Positions 1 through 6,481 are shown, counted from the first letter of the stretch. The stretch is DNA of 6,481 nucleotides from Burkholderiales bacterium (GCA_025350945.1 JANXWW010000068.1:1-6481), one strand, 5' to 3'. Notes: generated by a model from the sequence alone, not told the origin. Program-made: numbers and translations.

Positions 1-103
1 TAGGCACATAAATAGACTGATATGCGTTCACCACCGCTTGACGATTACTGCGATCAATTGGCGCGACTGCCGAGGTGTCTGTTGGTGGTGCAACGGTGAC
101 ATC

Positions 104-825
104 AGCATTAGGCGCTACGCTCCAGGTGCCTGCGCCTACGATGCCCGCTGTAGCCGAAGCTGCTGTGCCATTCATCAGCCACGTCGTGACGCTCCCGTCC
201 TAGTGGCGCCTGATCAGATCCGCCTTGTTGTCGCCATTCAAGTCCAGAGTTTGAACAACGCGCCAGTTGGCATCCGGGCCGAGAATGCCCGCTGTTACGG
301 TATTGACGGTGCCATTCATGGTCCACATCGTGACCGCTCCATTGTTGTTGCGCCACAATAAATCTGCTTTGTCGTCACTATTGAAGTCGGCAGTGTGGGT
401 GACACTCCAGTCGGGGTTGGGGCCGAGTAATCCAGTAGCGTTGGTGACGGTGGTGCCGTTCATGGTCCACAGGGTGACGGCACTGTTGGCGTTGCGCGAG
501 AGGATGTCGGCACGGCCGTCGCCGTTAAAGTCGCCGGTGTGGCTGACCGTCCAATTGGCGTCCGCACCAATTAAACCGACGGCTGCGAGGACATTAGGGC
601 CTTAGGGCCGTTCATGAGCCAGACGGTGACAGCGCCGTTGACATTACGCCATAGGATGTCGGTCTTGCCATCGCCGTTAAAGTCGGCTAAGTGGCTGATC
701 GCCCAGCCAGGGCTGCTCAGAATAATGGTACGGCTAATGGTACTGGTGCCGTTCATCAACAACATATCCACAAGGCCGTTGGCGTTGGCTAAAACAAGAT
801 CGCTCTTGTTGTCGAAGTTGAAGTC
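104..825 (-). repeat. Five tandem ~144-bp coding repeats (VCBS/FG-GAP-like units)
   Basis: Counting from the first Asp codon of each calcium loop, units begin at 825, 684, 532, 388 and 244 on the minus strand. The spacing is 141, 152, 144 and 144 bases; the 152 equals 144 plus the 8-base duplication. The loops read DFNFDNKSD, DFNGDGKTD, DFNGDGRAD, DFNSDDKAD and DLNGDNKAD. Each is followed about 15 residues later by a W/L-x-MNG turn and ends with a W-x-V/I strand. Units 2 to 4 are closest to each other; units 1 and 5 are more divergent, as often seen at the ends of such arrays. The fifth unit contains the TAG stop. Confidence 0.85.
594..609. repeat. Perfect tandem duplication of 8 bases (TTAGGGCC twice), frameshifting
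   Basis: Two adjacent copies of TTAGGGCC lie at 594-601 and 602-609. Read on the coding (minus) strand, they fall inside repeat 2 of the VCBS-like gene, just after the MNG turn. With one copy the protein reads MNGPNVLAAVGLIGADANW, matching the sister repeats. With two copies the frame moves and stops at 571-573. Eight bases is compatible with replication slippage or with the scar left when an element making 8-base target duplications excises; the sequence does not distinguish these. Confidence 0.9.
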
Positions 826-1107
826 GTTGGCGGCGCCGTTTGCAGAGCTTGCGCTTATCAGCGCCGCGCTGACAACAGTGGACAAAGCAATGGCGCACGA
901 AACTAAAGCGCGCTTCAGAGGAGCGGAAAAATGGGCTCGTACAGAATCAAACACAACTTCATATGAGTTTATTTCACAGTCATAGTTCGTTCTAAGTGCT
1001 TCCTTGCTCATTTACACAAGTCTATAAGTGTTGCTGAATACCGACTGTAAATCTTTGTCTCACCTCAGCCTTAGTTGAGCTTAGCCAAGTTTCAATTGTG
1101 GTATTGC

Positions 1108-1659
1108 CTAAGCTAAAGGCTTGAACACCAATGCAGAACCGTTATTGCACCAGCGCTGACCGGTAGGTGCAGGCCCATCATTAAAAACGTGGCCGTGATG
1201 CCCACCGCAGCGGACGCAATGGTATTCACTGCGCGGATAAATCAATTTGAAATCGCGTTTTTTCTCAAATGCACCCGGCAGCGCTGTAAAAAAACTGGGC
1301 CAACCGGTGCCGCTGTCGAATTTCATTTCAGATGTAAAAACGGGCAAATCGCAGCCTGAGCAGTGGAAAACACCTTTGCGCTTTTCATCGTTCAAAGGAT
1401 TTACAAAAGGGCGATCCGTGCCCTCGTCGCGCAGCACGCTGTATTGTGCAGGCGTGAGGCGCTTCTTCCATTCTGCATTGCTCAATTCAAGCTTTTCTAT
1501 TTTGGGCGCGGGTTCATTCGCTTGTTTCAAAGCCATTTTGACTACCTCCGGATTAAGTGAAGAAGCGCCACTCTGAGCGCTTTGAGCGTGCGCCAATTTT
1601 GCCGCAGTTGCTGCACCTGCGACACTCAACAGGCCTGATAAAAATGTTCTACGTTGCAT
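1108..1659 (-). CDS. msrB: Peptide-methionine (R)-S-oxide reductase MsrB with Tat signal peptide
   Basis: The protein reduces the R epimer of methionine sulfoxide in proteins, repairing oxidised methionines. Its 183 residues start with a twin-arginine signal peptide: MQRRTFLSG at the front, a hydrophobic Ala/Leu/Val core, and an AHA cleavage site after residue 25. It should therefore fold in the cytoplasm and act in the periplasm. The MsrB domain fills about residues 57-182. Zinc ligands are C100 and C103 (CSGC) and C148 and C151 (CVRCG); the GWPSF loop is at 119-123, HHGHVFNDGPAPTG at 154-167, and the catalytic cysteine is C171 in RWCNNGSAL. The residue before GWPSF is Thr118 where many MsrBs carry the resolving Cys, and no cysteine remains besides the four zinc ligands and C171. 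The ATG at 1657-1659 is supported by a GGAG 7 bases upstream and by the Tat motif directly at the N terminus. It lies 60 bases after the YcxB-like gene on the same strand. The identification is secure. Confidence 0.96.
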   Translation of the reverse strand: MQRRTFLSGLLSVAGAATAAKLAHAQSAQSGASSLNPEVVKMALKQANEPAPKIEKLELSNAEWKKRLTPAQYSVLRDEGTDRPFVNPLNDEKRKGVFHCSGCDLPVFTSEMKFDSGTGWPSFFTALPGAFEKKRDFKLIYPRSEYHCVRCGGHHGHVFNDGPAPTGQRWCNNGSALVFKPLA

Positions 1660-1666
1660 GGTGTTG

Positions 1667-1670
1667 CTCC
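1667..1670 (-). promoter_or_regulatory. Ribosome binding site of msrB (GGAG)
   Basis: On the minus strand GGAG stands 7 bases upstream of the msrB ATG. It is the clearest Shine-Dalgarno match among the genes here and fixes the start that gives the complete twin-arginine signal. Confidence 0.7.
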
Positions 1671-1719
1671 ATCATTTTTGTTTCGATCACCGTCTTACGA
1701 GGCAGTGACCATTTCGGTT

Positions 1720-2235
1720 TCATTTCAATGTTGCCTTCAAAGTAGCCTTGGCACGAAACAGGGCCCATGCGCGCGACGTAAATTGTGTGGTGGGCACCAC
1801 CATCCACGCACCTTGCCGGGTTTCCATCAGCCAGAATTCACCTCGATTCGCCACTCGCCGAAATTGAGTCCATGGCATATGAAAACGCTCGGTCCCGTTT
1901 TCACCCGCCGCCTCGCCACCGACACCATCTTCAGTCACGGTGAGCCATGCATTGTTGCTGTGTCGGACAACAAATTTGTCCAGCGAATCTTTCGCCACCC
2001 ACACCACACCCACAAAAAACACCAGGCAAAGCACAGCAAATCCATACAACAAACTTGCGCCAATCGAAGAGTTTCCCCTCCATAGCAAATACGCAATCAC
2101 CACTGCAACCATTACCACCAGACGCAGGCCGCGCGCACCAAATTTTTCAGCCATGACCGCAATAACCGCACGCCATACAAAACCATCGCGAAACCTGAGC
2201 GGTATTTTTTCGGTCTCTGCCTCCACTGCTACCAT
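1720..2235 (-). CDS. Small membrane protein with YcxB-like C-terminal domain, function unknown
   Basis: Counted from the ATG at 2235 the protein has 171 residues. A short polar N-terminal region (about 1-37, basic around 28-38) is followed by two hydrophobic segments, about 38-52 and 60-81, separated by a short RGNSSIG turn. The remainder (about 85-160) resembles the YcxB-like domain of conserved inner-membrane proteins: a LTVTEDGV strand, then MPWTQFRRV, a FWLMETRQGAWMVVPTTQF stretch, and a basic C-terminal helix ending in the repeated KATLKATLK. No catalytic motif is visible. The frame also opens with a TTG at 2259, one base after the tldD stop, but the ATG at 2235 has GGTGG 8 bases upstream and keeps the gene 25 bases from tldD, so I prefer it. 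Its same-strand position between tldD and msrB suggests co-transcription, which says little about function. The family assignment rests on pattern recognition and is moderately sure. Confidence 0.75.
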   Translation of the reverse strand: MVAVEAETEKIPLRFRDGFVWRAVIAVMAEKFGARGLRLVVMVAVVIAYLLWRGNSSIGASLLYGFAVLCLVFFVGVVWVAKDSLDKFVVRHSNNAWLTVTEDGVGGEAAGENGTERFHMPWTQFRRVANRGEFWLMETRQGAWMVVPTTQFTSRAWALFRAKATLKATLK

Positions 2236-2260
2236 CACAGTTGCCACCGCGTTTGCCAAC

Positions 2261-3721
2261 CTAGCCCGTGCCGCCCACTGTCAAACCTTCAATCATCAAC
2301 GTCGGCTGCCCCACGCCAACGGGCACACTCTGCCCTTCTTTCCCGCACACACCCACACCCGAATCGAGCTGCATGTCGTTACCGATCATGGTGATATGTT
2401 TGAGGGATTCGATACCGTTGCCAATCAAGGTCGCGCCGACGACCGGGTACAGAATTTTTCCATCTTCCACCATGTAGGCTTCGGACGCCGAGAACACAAA
2501 TTTTCCGCTGGTGGTATCAACCTGACCGCCACCAAAATTCACCGCATACAAACCACGTTTAATCGAGGCAACAATTTCGTCTTTACTGCGTGTGCCACCG
2601 AGCATGTAGGTGTTGGTCATGCGCGGCATGGGGATGTGCGCGTACGACTCGCGGCGCGCGTTGCCGGTCACGGCGGTTTTCATCAACCGCGCATTCATCG
2701 TATCCTGCATGTAGCCTTTCAGGATGCCGTTTTCGATCAGCACATTTCGCTGACTTGGATTGCCTTCATCATCAATATTAAGCGAGCCGCGCCGATCCTG
2801 AATCGTGCCGTCGTCCACCACCGTCACATCATCTGCGGCAATACGTTCACCAATGCGCCCGGAAAAAACGGAGCTGCCTTTGCGATTGAAATCGCCCTCC
2901 AGACTATGGCCAATCGCCTCATGCAGCAAAATGCCGGGCCAGCCTGCGCCTAATACCACCGTCATTTGTCCCGCCGGCGCCGGGCGTGCATCGAGATTAA
3001 TCAGCGCTTCACGCACACCCATCTCGGCGATATTGCGTAACACATCATCGGTAAAATAAGTGTAGTCATAGCGCCCGCCGCCACCCGTGTGGCCCTGTTC
3101 GCGGCGACCATTTTGTTCCGCAATAATCGTCAAGCCAATATGCACCAACGGCCGCACATCCGCCGCCGTCACACCATCATGCCGGGCGACCATCACCACT
3201 TCATATTCGCCCGAAAGCCGCCCCATCACCTCTTTCACACGAGGATCAATTGCGCGCGCAAATTGTTCCAGCCGCTCTAGAATGCGCACTTTGTCTGCAT
3301 CGGAAAAACTCGACACCGGATCATTCGGTGTATACAGAGACCCAGCACGCAAATCAGTCCTTTTATCAGCCCTTCTGGCTTTCGGCTTAGCCGTCCCACT
3401 GCCACCTGCGCGCGCGATACTGCGTGTCGCCACCGCAGCATCGCGAAGTGCGGTCAGACTAATGTCGTCCGAATAAGCGAATGCTGTTTTTTCACCCGAC
3501 ACAACGCGCACGCCCACACCCTGATCGATGTTAAAGCTACCCGATTTCACGCGCCCTTCTTCCAGGCTCCAACCTTCAGATCGCGAATATTGAAAATACA
3601 AATCGGCGTAGTCGGCGTCGTGCGTCATGATGTCGCCGAACACGGTTTCGAGCGACGATTCCGTCAAGCTATACGGACTCAACAACGTGTCGCGGGCAAT
3701 TTCTAAGTGGGTAGTTTGCAT
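2261..3721 (-). CDS. tldD: Metalloprotease subunit TldD
   Basis: This is the catalytic, zinc-binding subunit of the TldD/TldE peptidase, a cytoplasmic heterodimer that in E. coli trims the microcin B17 leader and degrades unfolded peptides such as CcdA. The 486 residues match the usual length (E. coli about 480). The N-terminal domain (about 1-190) includes ADLYFQYSRSEGWSLEEGRVKSG at 39-61 and GVGVRVVSGEKTAFAYSDD at 68-86. The metal site is visible as H267, E268 and H272 in GILLHEAIGHSLEGDFNRKG, with the third ligand C459 in GVGVCGKEGQ near the C terminus. The LIGNGIESLKHITMIGND stretch at 432-449 and the MIEGLTVGGT ending are typical of TldD rather than TldE, which lacks the HExxxH site. The partner tldE/pmbA is not in the window. 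The ATG at 3721 follows the amidase gene by 32 AT-rich bases and has only a poor ribosome binding site, but the alignment of the N terminus with known TldD supports it. Confidence 0.97.
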   Translation of the reverse strand: MQTTHLEIARDTLLSPYSLTESSLETVFGDIMTHDADYADLYFQYSRSEGWSLEEGRVKSGSFNIDQGVGVRVVSGEKTAFAYSDDISLTALRDAAVATRSIARAGGSGTAKPKARRADKRTDLRAGSLYTPNDPVSSFSDADKVRILERLEQFARAIDPRVKEVMGRLSGEYEVVMVARHDGVTAADVRPLVHIGLTIIAEQNGRREQGHTGGGGRYDYTYFTDDVLRNIAEMGVREALINLDARPAPAGQMTVVLGAGWPGILLHEAIGHSLEGDFNRKGSSVFSGRIGERIAADDVTVVDDGTIQDRRGSLNIDDEGNPSQRNVLIENGILKGYMQDTMNARLMKTAVTGNARRESYAHIPMPRMTNTYMLGGTRSKDEIVASIKRGLYAVNFGGGQVDTTSGKFVFSASEAYMVEDGKILYPVVGATLIGNGIESLKHITMIGNDMQLDSGVGVCGKEGQSVPVGVGQPTLMIEGLTVGGTG

Positions 3722-3753
3722 GTTTACTTTTTAAAAGGTTAGCTAAATATATT
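3722..3753 (-). other. AT-rich gap between the amidase gene and tldD
   Basis: 26 of these 32 bases are A or T, against neighbouring genes rich in G and C. On the coding strand it reads through TATATTTAGC and CTTTTAAAAAG and has no clear Shine-Dalgarno sequence before the tldD ATG. It could ease translation initiation or hold an internal promoter, but no paired -35/-10 set is convincing. Confidence 0.35.
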
Positions 3754-4632
3754 TTATGGTGCGATACCGATTGTTCGATGACTAAGTGCAGGCAGGCTTT
3801 TGCGAATCGTCTCTTGATAATGGGGGTTCACACCAGCAACTACAACCCCCGAGCCACGCGGCAGGCGATCCAAAATCACGCCCCACGGGTCAATAATCAT
3901 GGAGTCGCCATGGGTTTCGCGACCATTGACGTGATAACCGCCTTGCGCAGGTGCGATCACATAAGCGAGCGACTCAATTGCGCGCGCGCGCATCAAAGGC
4001 TCCCAATGCGCCTTGCCGGTGGTGGCGGTAAAAGCTGAGGGCACAACAATCATATCAACATCGCCCATGGCGCGATAAAGTTCCGGGAAACGCAAATCGT
4101 AGCAAATCGATAAACCGATTTTACCAAATGGTGTTTTCACGACCACCACTTTATCACCCGCTTCAATGGTGCGTTCTTCGGAGAAGTTTTCGGTGCCCAT
4201 CACCAAATTAAATAAGTGGATTTTGTCGTAGCGCGCAATCTGGGTGCCCGTGTTGTCGTAGACCAAACAGGTGTTGCGAACTTTGCCCGGCATCGAAGAA
4301 TAAAGTGGGATTGAGCCGCCGATCAGCCAGATCTCATGCCTGGCCGCAATATCGGACATCCAGCGCTGAATCGGGCCTTCACCTTCATGTTCACGCAAAG
4401 CAACCTTGTCGGTTTCTTTCATACCCATGATAGCGAAATATTCGGGCAAGGCAATAATGCGCGCGCCACTCGCGGCGGCCAGCTCAATCAATCGTGTAGC
4501 TTCCTCAAGATTGGCTTCCACCTTGGGCCCGCTTGCCATTTGCACTGCGGCGACACGGAAAAAAGATTGTGTGGCTTCCTGCGCTTCGATGAGCGTATCA
4601 GGCAGCGGTTGTGAATGTTTGGTGATGATCAC
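3754..4632 (-). CDS. Carbon-nitrogen hydrolase, Nit / deaminated glutathione amidase type
   Basis: The protein belongs to the nitrilase superfamily. Nit1/NitB-type members hydrolyse deaminated glutathione, a side product of transaminases, to alpha-ketoglutarate and Cys-Gly, a metabolite-repair role in the cytoplasm. The 292 residues show the full Glu-Lys-Cys triad: E64 in IIALPEYFA, K137 in ARYDKIHLF, and C177 in LSICYDLRFPEL, plus the second glutamate E148 in MGTENFSE. The HWEPLMRARAIE helix (209-220), ETHGDSMIIDPWG (239-251) and the absence of extra domains fit the Nit branch better than true nitrilases, biotinidases or NAD synthetase amidase domains. The substrate remains an inference. The start is a GTG whose GTGA overlaps the yhdP stop; no other ATG, GTG or TTG occurs in frame before the core begins near residue 26, so this start is forced and gives a N-terminal extension of about 25 residues. 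Overlap with yhdP implies translational coupling. An amidase at this place before tldD is also known in Pseudomonas. Confidence 0.93.
   Translation of the reverse strand: MIITKHSQPLPDTLIEAQEATQSFFRVAAVQMASGPKVEANLEEATRLIELAAASGARIIALPEYFAIMGMKETDKVALREHEGEGPIQRWMSDIAARHEIWLIGGSIPLYSSMPGKVRNTCLVYDNTGTQIARYDKIHLFNLVMGTENFSEERTIEAGDKVVVVKTPFGKIGLSICYDLRFPELYRAMGDVDMIVVPSAFTATTGKAHWEPLMRARAIESLAYVIAPAQGGYHVNGRETHGDSMIIDPWGVILDRLPRGSGVVVAGVNPHYQETIRKSLPALSHRTIGIAP
4629..4632 (-). promoter_or_regulatory. GTGA stop-start overlap coupling yhdP to the amidase gene
   Basis: On the minus strand the bases GTGA contain both the GTG start of the amidase (4632-4630) and the TGA stop of yhdP (4631-4629). 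Such 4-base overlaps usually mean that ribosomes ending one gene restart on the next. An AAGAG a few bases upstream is the only Shine-Dalgarno-like sequence. Confidence 0.75.
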
Positions 4633-6481
4633 GGACTCTTGTCAACCTCGGCGATTTCAGCAACTTTGGGTAATTTCGTGGGGGGATTAATGAGCGGGGC
4701 GATATTGCTATTATTGAGCCCGCTATTCGGCACAATAGCCGAGGGTGCCGCTGTTGTGCCCGCCCCGGCGCCCACCCCGCGACTGATCCGTTCTACTTCC
4801 GGATTATCCCATGTTCCGGAAACCGCATATTTGAACGAAAACAGTTTTTCGAACGGATTGCCGATCACTTTCTGCCCCACGTACACCGCCACACCCACCA
4901 GCGGATTCAATGTGAACAGTCCCGCACTTAAGGCAACGGTTTCATCGAGTTTAGGTGCCACCGTAAACGTTAAATTCGCCCGCTCGGTTGGCAACGTCAC
5001 ATCGCCGGTCATTTTGACCTCGGCTGAGGGCCCGATAATTTCGAAATTTTGCGTGGACATCACGCCACGGTCAATTTGCACATCGCCGCCCACACGATCA
5101 AACGAAAAACCGTTCGAAAAAATATCGCGAAAATCGAGCGTGATACGCCTCGGCAATGATTGCAAACTGATTAATCCCAACAACTTTCCAGGACCTGCTT
5201 CGACTTTTGTAAATGCACCATTATTACTTTCAAATTTAAAATTGCCCGACAAATTCACCGTCGCAAAATCAAACGCATGACCGGGCCAGGATAATTTTCC
5301 CTCCAGCTTGCCCGAACCACCGCGAATCTGATCGCCGTGACCAAATTGCGACATGAGTGCATTCAGATTTGATGTTTCCAACTTCAGATTCATTGCCGTG
5401 CGTGATTGATATTGAGAGGCTGCGACCTTTCGGTCAAGCTGAGGATCAGACTGAGCGCGTGGCTGCCATAGCCCGTCCATGAAGAGCCTGGCATGACCAT
5501 TCGAAATAACCAGTTGGTCAATTCGCCAATTCTCGCCCTGTGGCGTGGCACGAAGCTCCAGCTTGCCCATCCAGCGATCCTTAAGTTTGAACGAATCGGC
5601 CACTATATCGAGTGCCGGAAATTCTGCGGCCGTGGGCTCAGCGTTACTCGCATTCAGCGCAGTTGAGGTGGTCGCAGAGGCGGATATAGCCTGCTCTGCT
5701 AACTCCAGATTTTTCAAACGCGCGCGGATCGATCCGCGATCATTGAATGCACCGGAACGCCACGTAAAATCACCACTCGCCTCAGCACTCTCGACCGCGA
5801 ATCGCCAATCTTCAACTGTATGACGACCCTTCAATGTGACCGCTTTGAAAGCACGCCCGTAAGCTGTCAAGCCACCGAGTTTTACATCGAAACCGGCAAT
5901 AGAGCCCGCGCTTTTTGTGCTGCCCGCAGATGACGCTGCTGCAACAACTGTCGCGCCAGCGGCGGGGGCATCAAAATTGCTCACGGCCAAGCGCCACGCA
6001 TCAAGATCAAATTTTGGCAATGCCCCTTCGAACCAGATTCCTTCGGGAACAGGTGCCGTATTTGCACCCGATCCCACATTGATAATGGCGCCGAATAAAC
6101 CCTGTGACACCCCACCACTATCAAAGCGACGCTGAAATCTGCCATCCACGCGCGTTTCCACCGTATCGGTGGCACCGCCTGCTAGCGTAACGTTCATCCG
6201 CTCTTGCGGCTGCCCGACATCTGTGATCGCGACGCGCAATGCGCGCGGCTCATCGACGCGTTTCGTAAGCGGATACGGCAATTGCGAAACAACGCCGAGT
6301 AGCGACGAATCGATGATGAGATCCGAGCCCGTTTTTGTTGGTACCAAGCGGCCGCGAAATTCCGACGCGCCGTTAATCTGCGATGGCATTTTGAATAGCA
6401 ATACTTCCTTCAACTGAGTGACGTCAGCACGCGCCGTAAACTCTGTAGTTACACCCAATTCCGCGTTGCTCGAAATCGCGA
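4629..6481 (-). CDS. yhdP: YhdP family AsmA-like protein, C-terminal part (5' end beyond the window)
   Basis: YhdP is a large protein anchored in the inner membrane that spans the periplasm; in E. coli it works with TamB and YdbH in moving phospholipids to the outer membrane. The window shows the last 616 residues, roughly half the usual length of about 1,270; the frame is open to the right edge, so the N-terminal anchor is missing. Visible residues alternate short beta-strands, as expected for the long grooved beta-sheet of AsmA-like proteins. The recognisable C-terminal block, about visible residues 410-565, contains SGNFKFESNNGAFTKVEAGPG, LLGLISLQSLPRRITLDFRDIF, GFSFDRVGGDVQIDRGVMST, then NPLVGVAVYVGQKVIGNPFEKLFSFKYAVSGTWDNPEVE. 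Two Ala/Ser/Thr-rich linkers (about 172-193 and 265-283) and a Pro/Asn-rich tail of some 50 residues after the last block look loosely structured. The stop overlaps the amidase start. The identification rests on the C-terminal block and on the gene order yhdP-amidase-tldD. Confidence 0.93.
   Translation of the reverse strand, partial: AISSNAELGVTTEFTARADVTQLKEVLLFKMPSQINGASEFRGRLVPTKTGSDLIIDSSLLGVVSQLPYPLTKRVDEPRALRVAITDVGQPQERMNVTLAGGATDTVETRVDGRFQRRFDSGGVSQGLFGAIINVGSGANTAPVPEGIWFEGALPKFDLDAWRLAVSNFDAPAAGATVVAAASSAGSTKSAGSIAGFDVKLGGLTAYGRAFKAVTLKGRHTVEDWRFAVESAEASGDFTWRSGAFNDRGSIRARLKNLELAEQAISASATTSTALNASNAEPTAAEFPALDIVADSFKLKDRWMGKLELRATPQGENWRIDQLVISNGHARLFMDGLWQPRAQSDPQLDRKVAASQYQSRTAMNLKLETSNLNALMSQFGHGDQIRGGSGKLEGKLSWPGHAFDFATVNLSGNFKFESNNGAFTKVEAGPGKLLGLISLQSLPRRITLDFRDIFSNGFSFDRVGGDVQIDRGVMSTQNFEIIGPSAEVKMTGDVTLPTERANLTFTVAPKLDETVALSAGLFTLNPLVGVAVYVGQKVIGNPFEKLFSFKYAVSGTWDNPEVERISRGVGAGAGTTAAPSAIVPNSGLNNSNIAPLINPPTKLPKVAEIAEVDKSP

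Larger units (their letters stand above)
1..1011 (-). pseudogene. Broken gene for an exported VCBS/FG-GAP-type repeat protein, 3' end beyond the window
   Basis: The intact N-terminal piece (571-1011) encodes 146 residues. It has an unusually long polar start (about residues 1-33), a hydrophobic stretch of signal-peptide type (about 34-55, rich in Ala, Val, Leu and Ser), then repeats beginning near residue 63. Each repeat carries a loop DFNxDxKxD followed by a ILWRNxNGAVTxWxMNGT-like strand pair, as in VCBS/FG-GAP repeats that fold as beta-propeller blades and bind calcium. An 8-base tandem duplication at 594-609 throws the frame off and gives a premature stop at 571-573. In the corrected frame, translation continues through repeats 3 and 4 to an in-frame TAG at 200-202, then stays open for 66 more codons to the window edge, ending in a Pro/Thr/Ala-rich linker and ...NRQAVVNAYQSIYVP. 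The full protein would be secreted or on the cell surface; its C-terminal domain and role are not visible. No good ribosome binding site precedes the ATG at 1011, so the true start is uncertain. Pseudogene status is inferred from two independent lesions. Confidence 0.8.

Noticed and set aside
1..1011. Two or three separate small genes instead of one broken gene
   Set aside because: The pieces continue one repeat pattern with constant 144-base spacing, and removing a single 8-base copy joins the frames, so one damaged gene explains them better.
1021..1051. Possible promoter before the repeat gene on the minus strand: TTTACA (1046-1051) and TATAGA (1021-1026)
   Set aside because: The spacer is 19 bases, the -10 matches only 4 of 6 positions, and transcription would begin almost at the ATG, leaving no room for a leader. 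Too weak to annotate.
1064..1079. Inverted repeat CTCA...TGAG between msrB and the repeat gene as a possible terminator
   Set aside because: The stem has only four base pairs around an eight-base loop and no T-run follows on either strand.
2236..2259. Upstream TTG start for the YcxB-like protein, adding eight residues
   Set aside because: TTG is a rare start and has no good ribosome binding site, while the ATG at 2235 has GGTGG at suitable spacing. It cannot be excluded.
1940..2953. A long open frame on the plus strand (337 codons) across tldD and the YcxB-like gene
   Set aside because: It is antisense to two genes with clear family motifs, its product is rich in His, Thr, Arg and Ala without domain character, and no ribosome binding site supports it.
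4615..5280. A plus-strand open frame of 221 codons opposite the end of yhdP
   Set aside because: It mirrors the well-recognised yhdP C-terminal block; the product is Pro/Ser/Thr-rich and low in complexity, as expected for an antisense shadow.

Overview
The window looks like ordinary chromosome of a gammaproteobacterium. The main evidence is a run of genes on the minus strand in the order yhdP, nitrilase-family amidase, tldD. This matches the tail of the mreBCD-maf-rng-yhdP-tldD neighbourhood known from Pseudomonas, Escherichia and relatives. Base composition is moderate and no tRNA, rRNA, insertion sequence, CRISPR array or phage gene is visible. I cannot name the genus; a marine or soil lineage such as Cellvibrionales would fit, but that is a guess.

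Every gene I can support is on the minus strand, so transcription runs from right to left. From the right edge: 4629-6481 is the C-terminal part of a large AsmA-like YhdP protein whose start lies outside the window. It overlaps by 4 bases (GTGA) the GTG start of a carbon-nitrogen hydrolase of the Nit / deaminated-glutathione-amidase type (3754-4632). After an AT-rich 32-base gap comes tldD (2261-3721), the zinc metalloprotease subunit of TldD/TldE. About 25 bases further on is a small two-helix membrane protein with a YcxB-like C-terminal domain (1720-2235). After another 60 bases comes a methionine-R-sulfoxide reductase, MsrB, with a twin-arginine signal peptide (1108-1659). The yhdP, amidase and tldD genes are probably one operon; ycxB-like and msrB may be read through from it.

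The left part (1-1011) holds a decayed gene for an exported protein built of five roughly 48-residue VCBS/FG-GAP-type repeats, each with a calcium-binding DxNxDxxxD loop. It is broken twice. A perfect tandem 8-base duplication (594-609) shifts the frame, and removing one copy restores it exactly. Further on, an in-frame TAG (200-202) interrupts the fifth repeat. The frame beyond the TAG stays open to the window edge with recognisable repeat sequence, so the damage looks recent, or part of it could be a sequencing error.

Functionally the window combines envelope maintenance (YhdP in phospholipid transport between membranes), metabolite repair (Nit amidase), peptide processing (TldD) and periplasmic protein repair (Tat-exported MsrB). 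I found no convincing evidence of a new biological system; the most informative oddity is the broken repeat gene and how it was broken.
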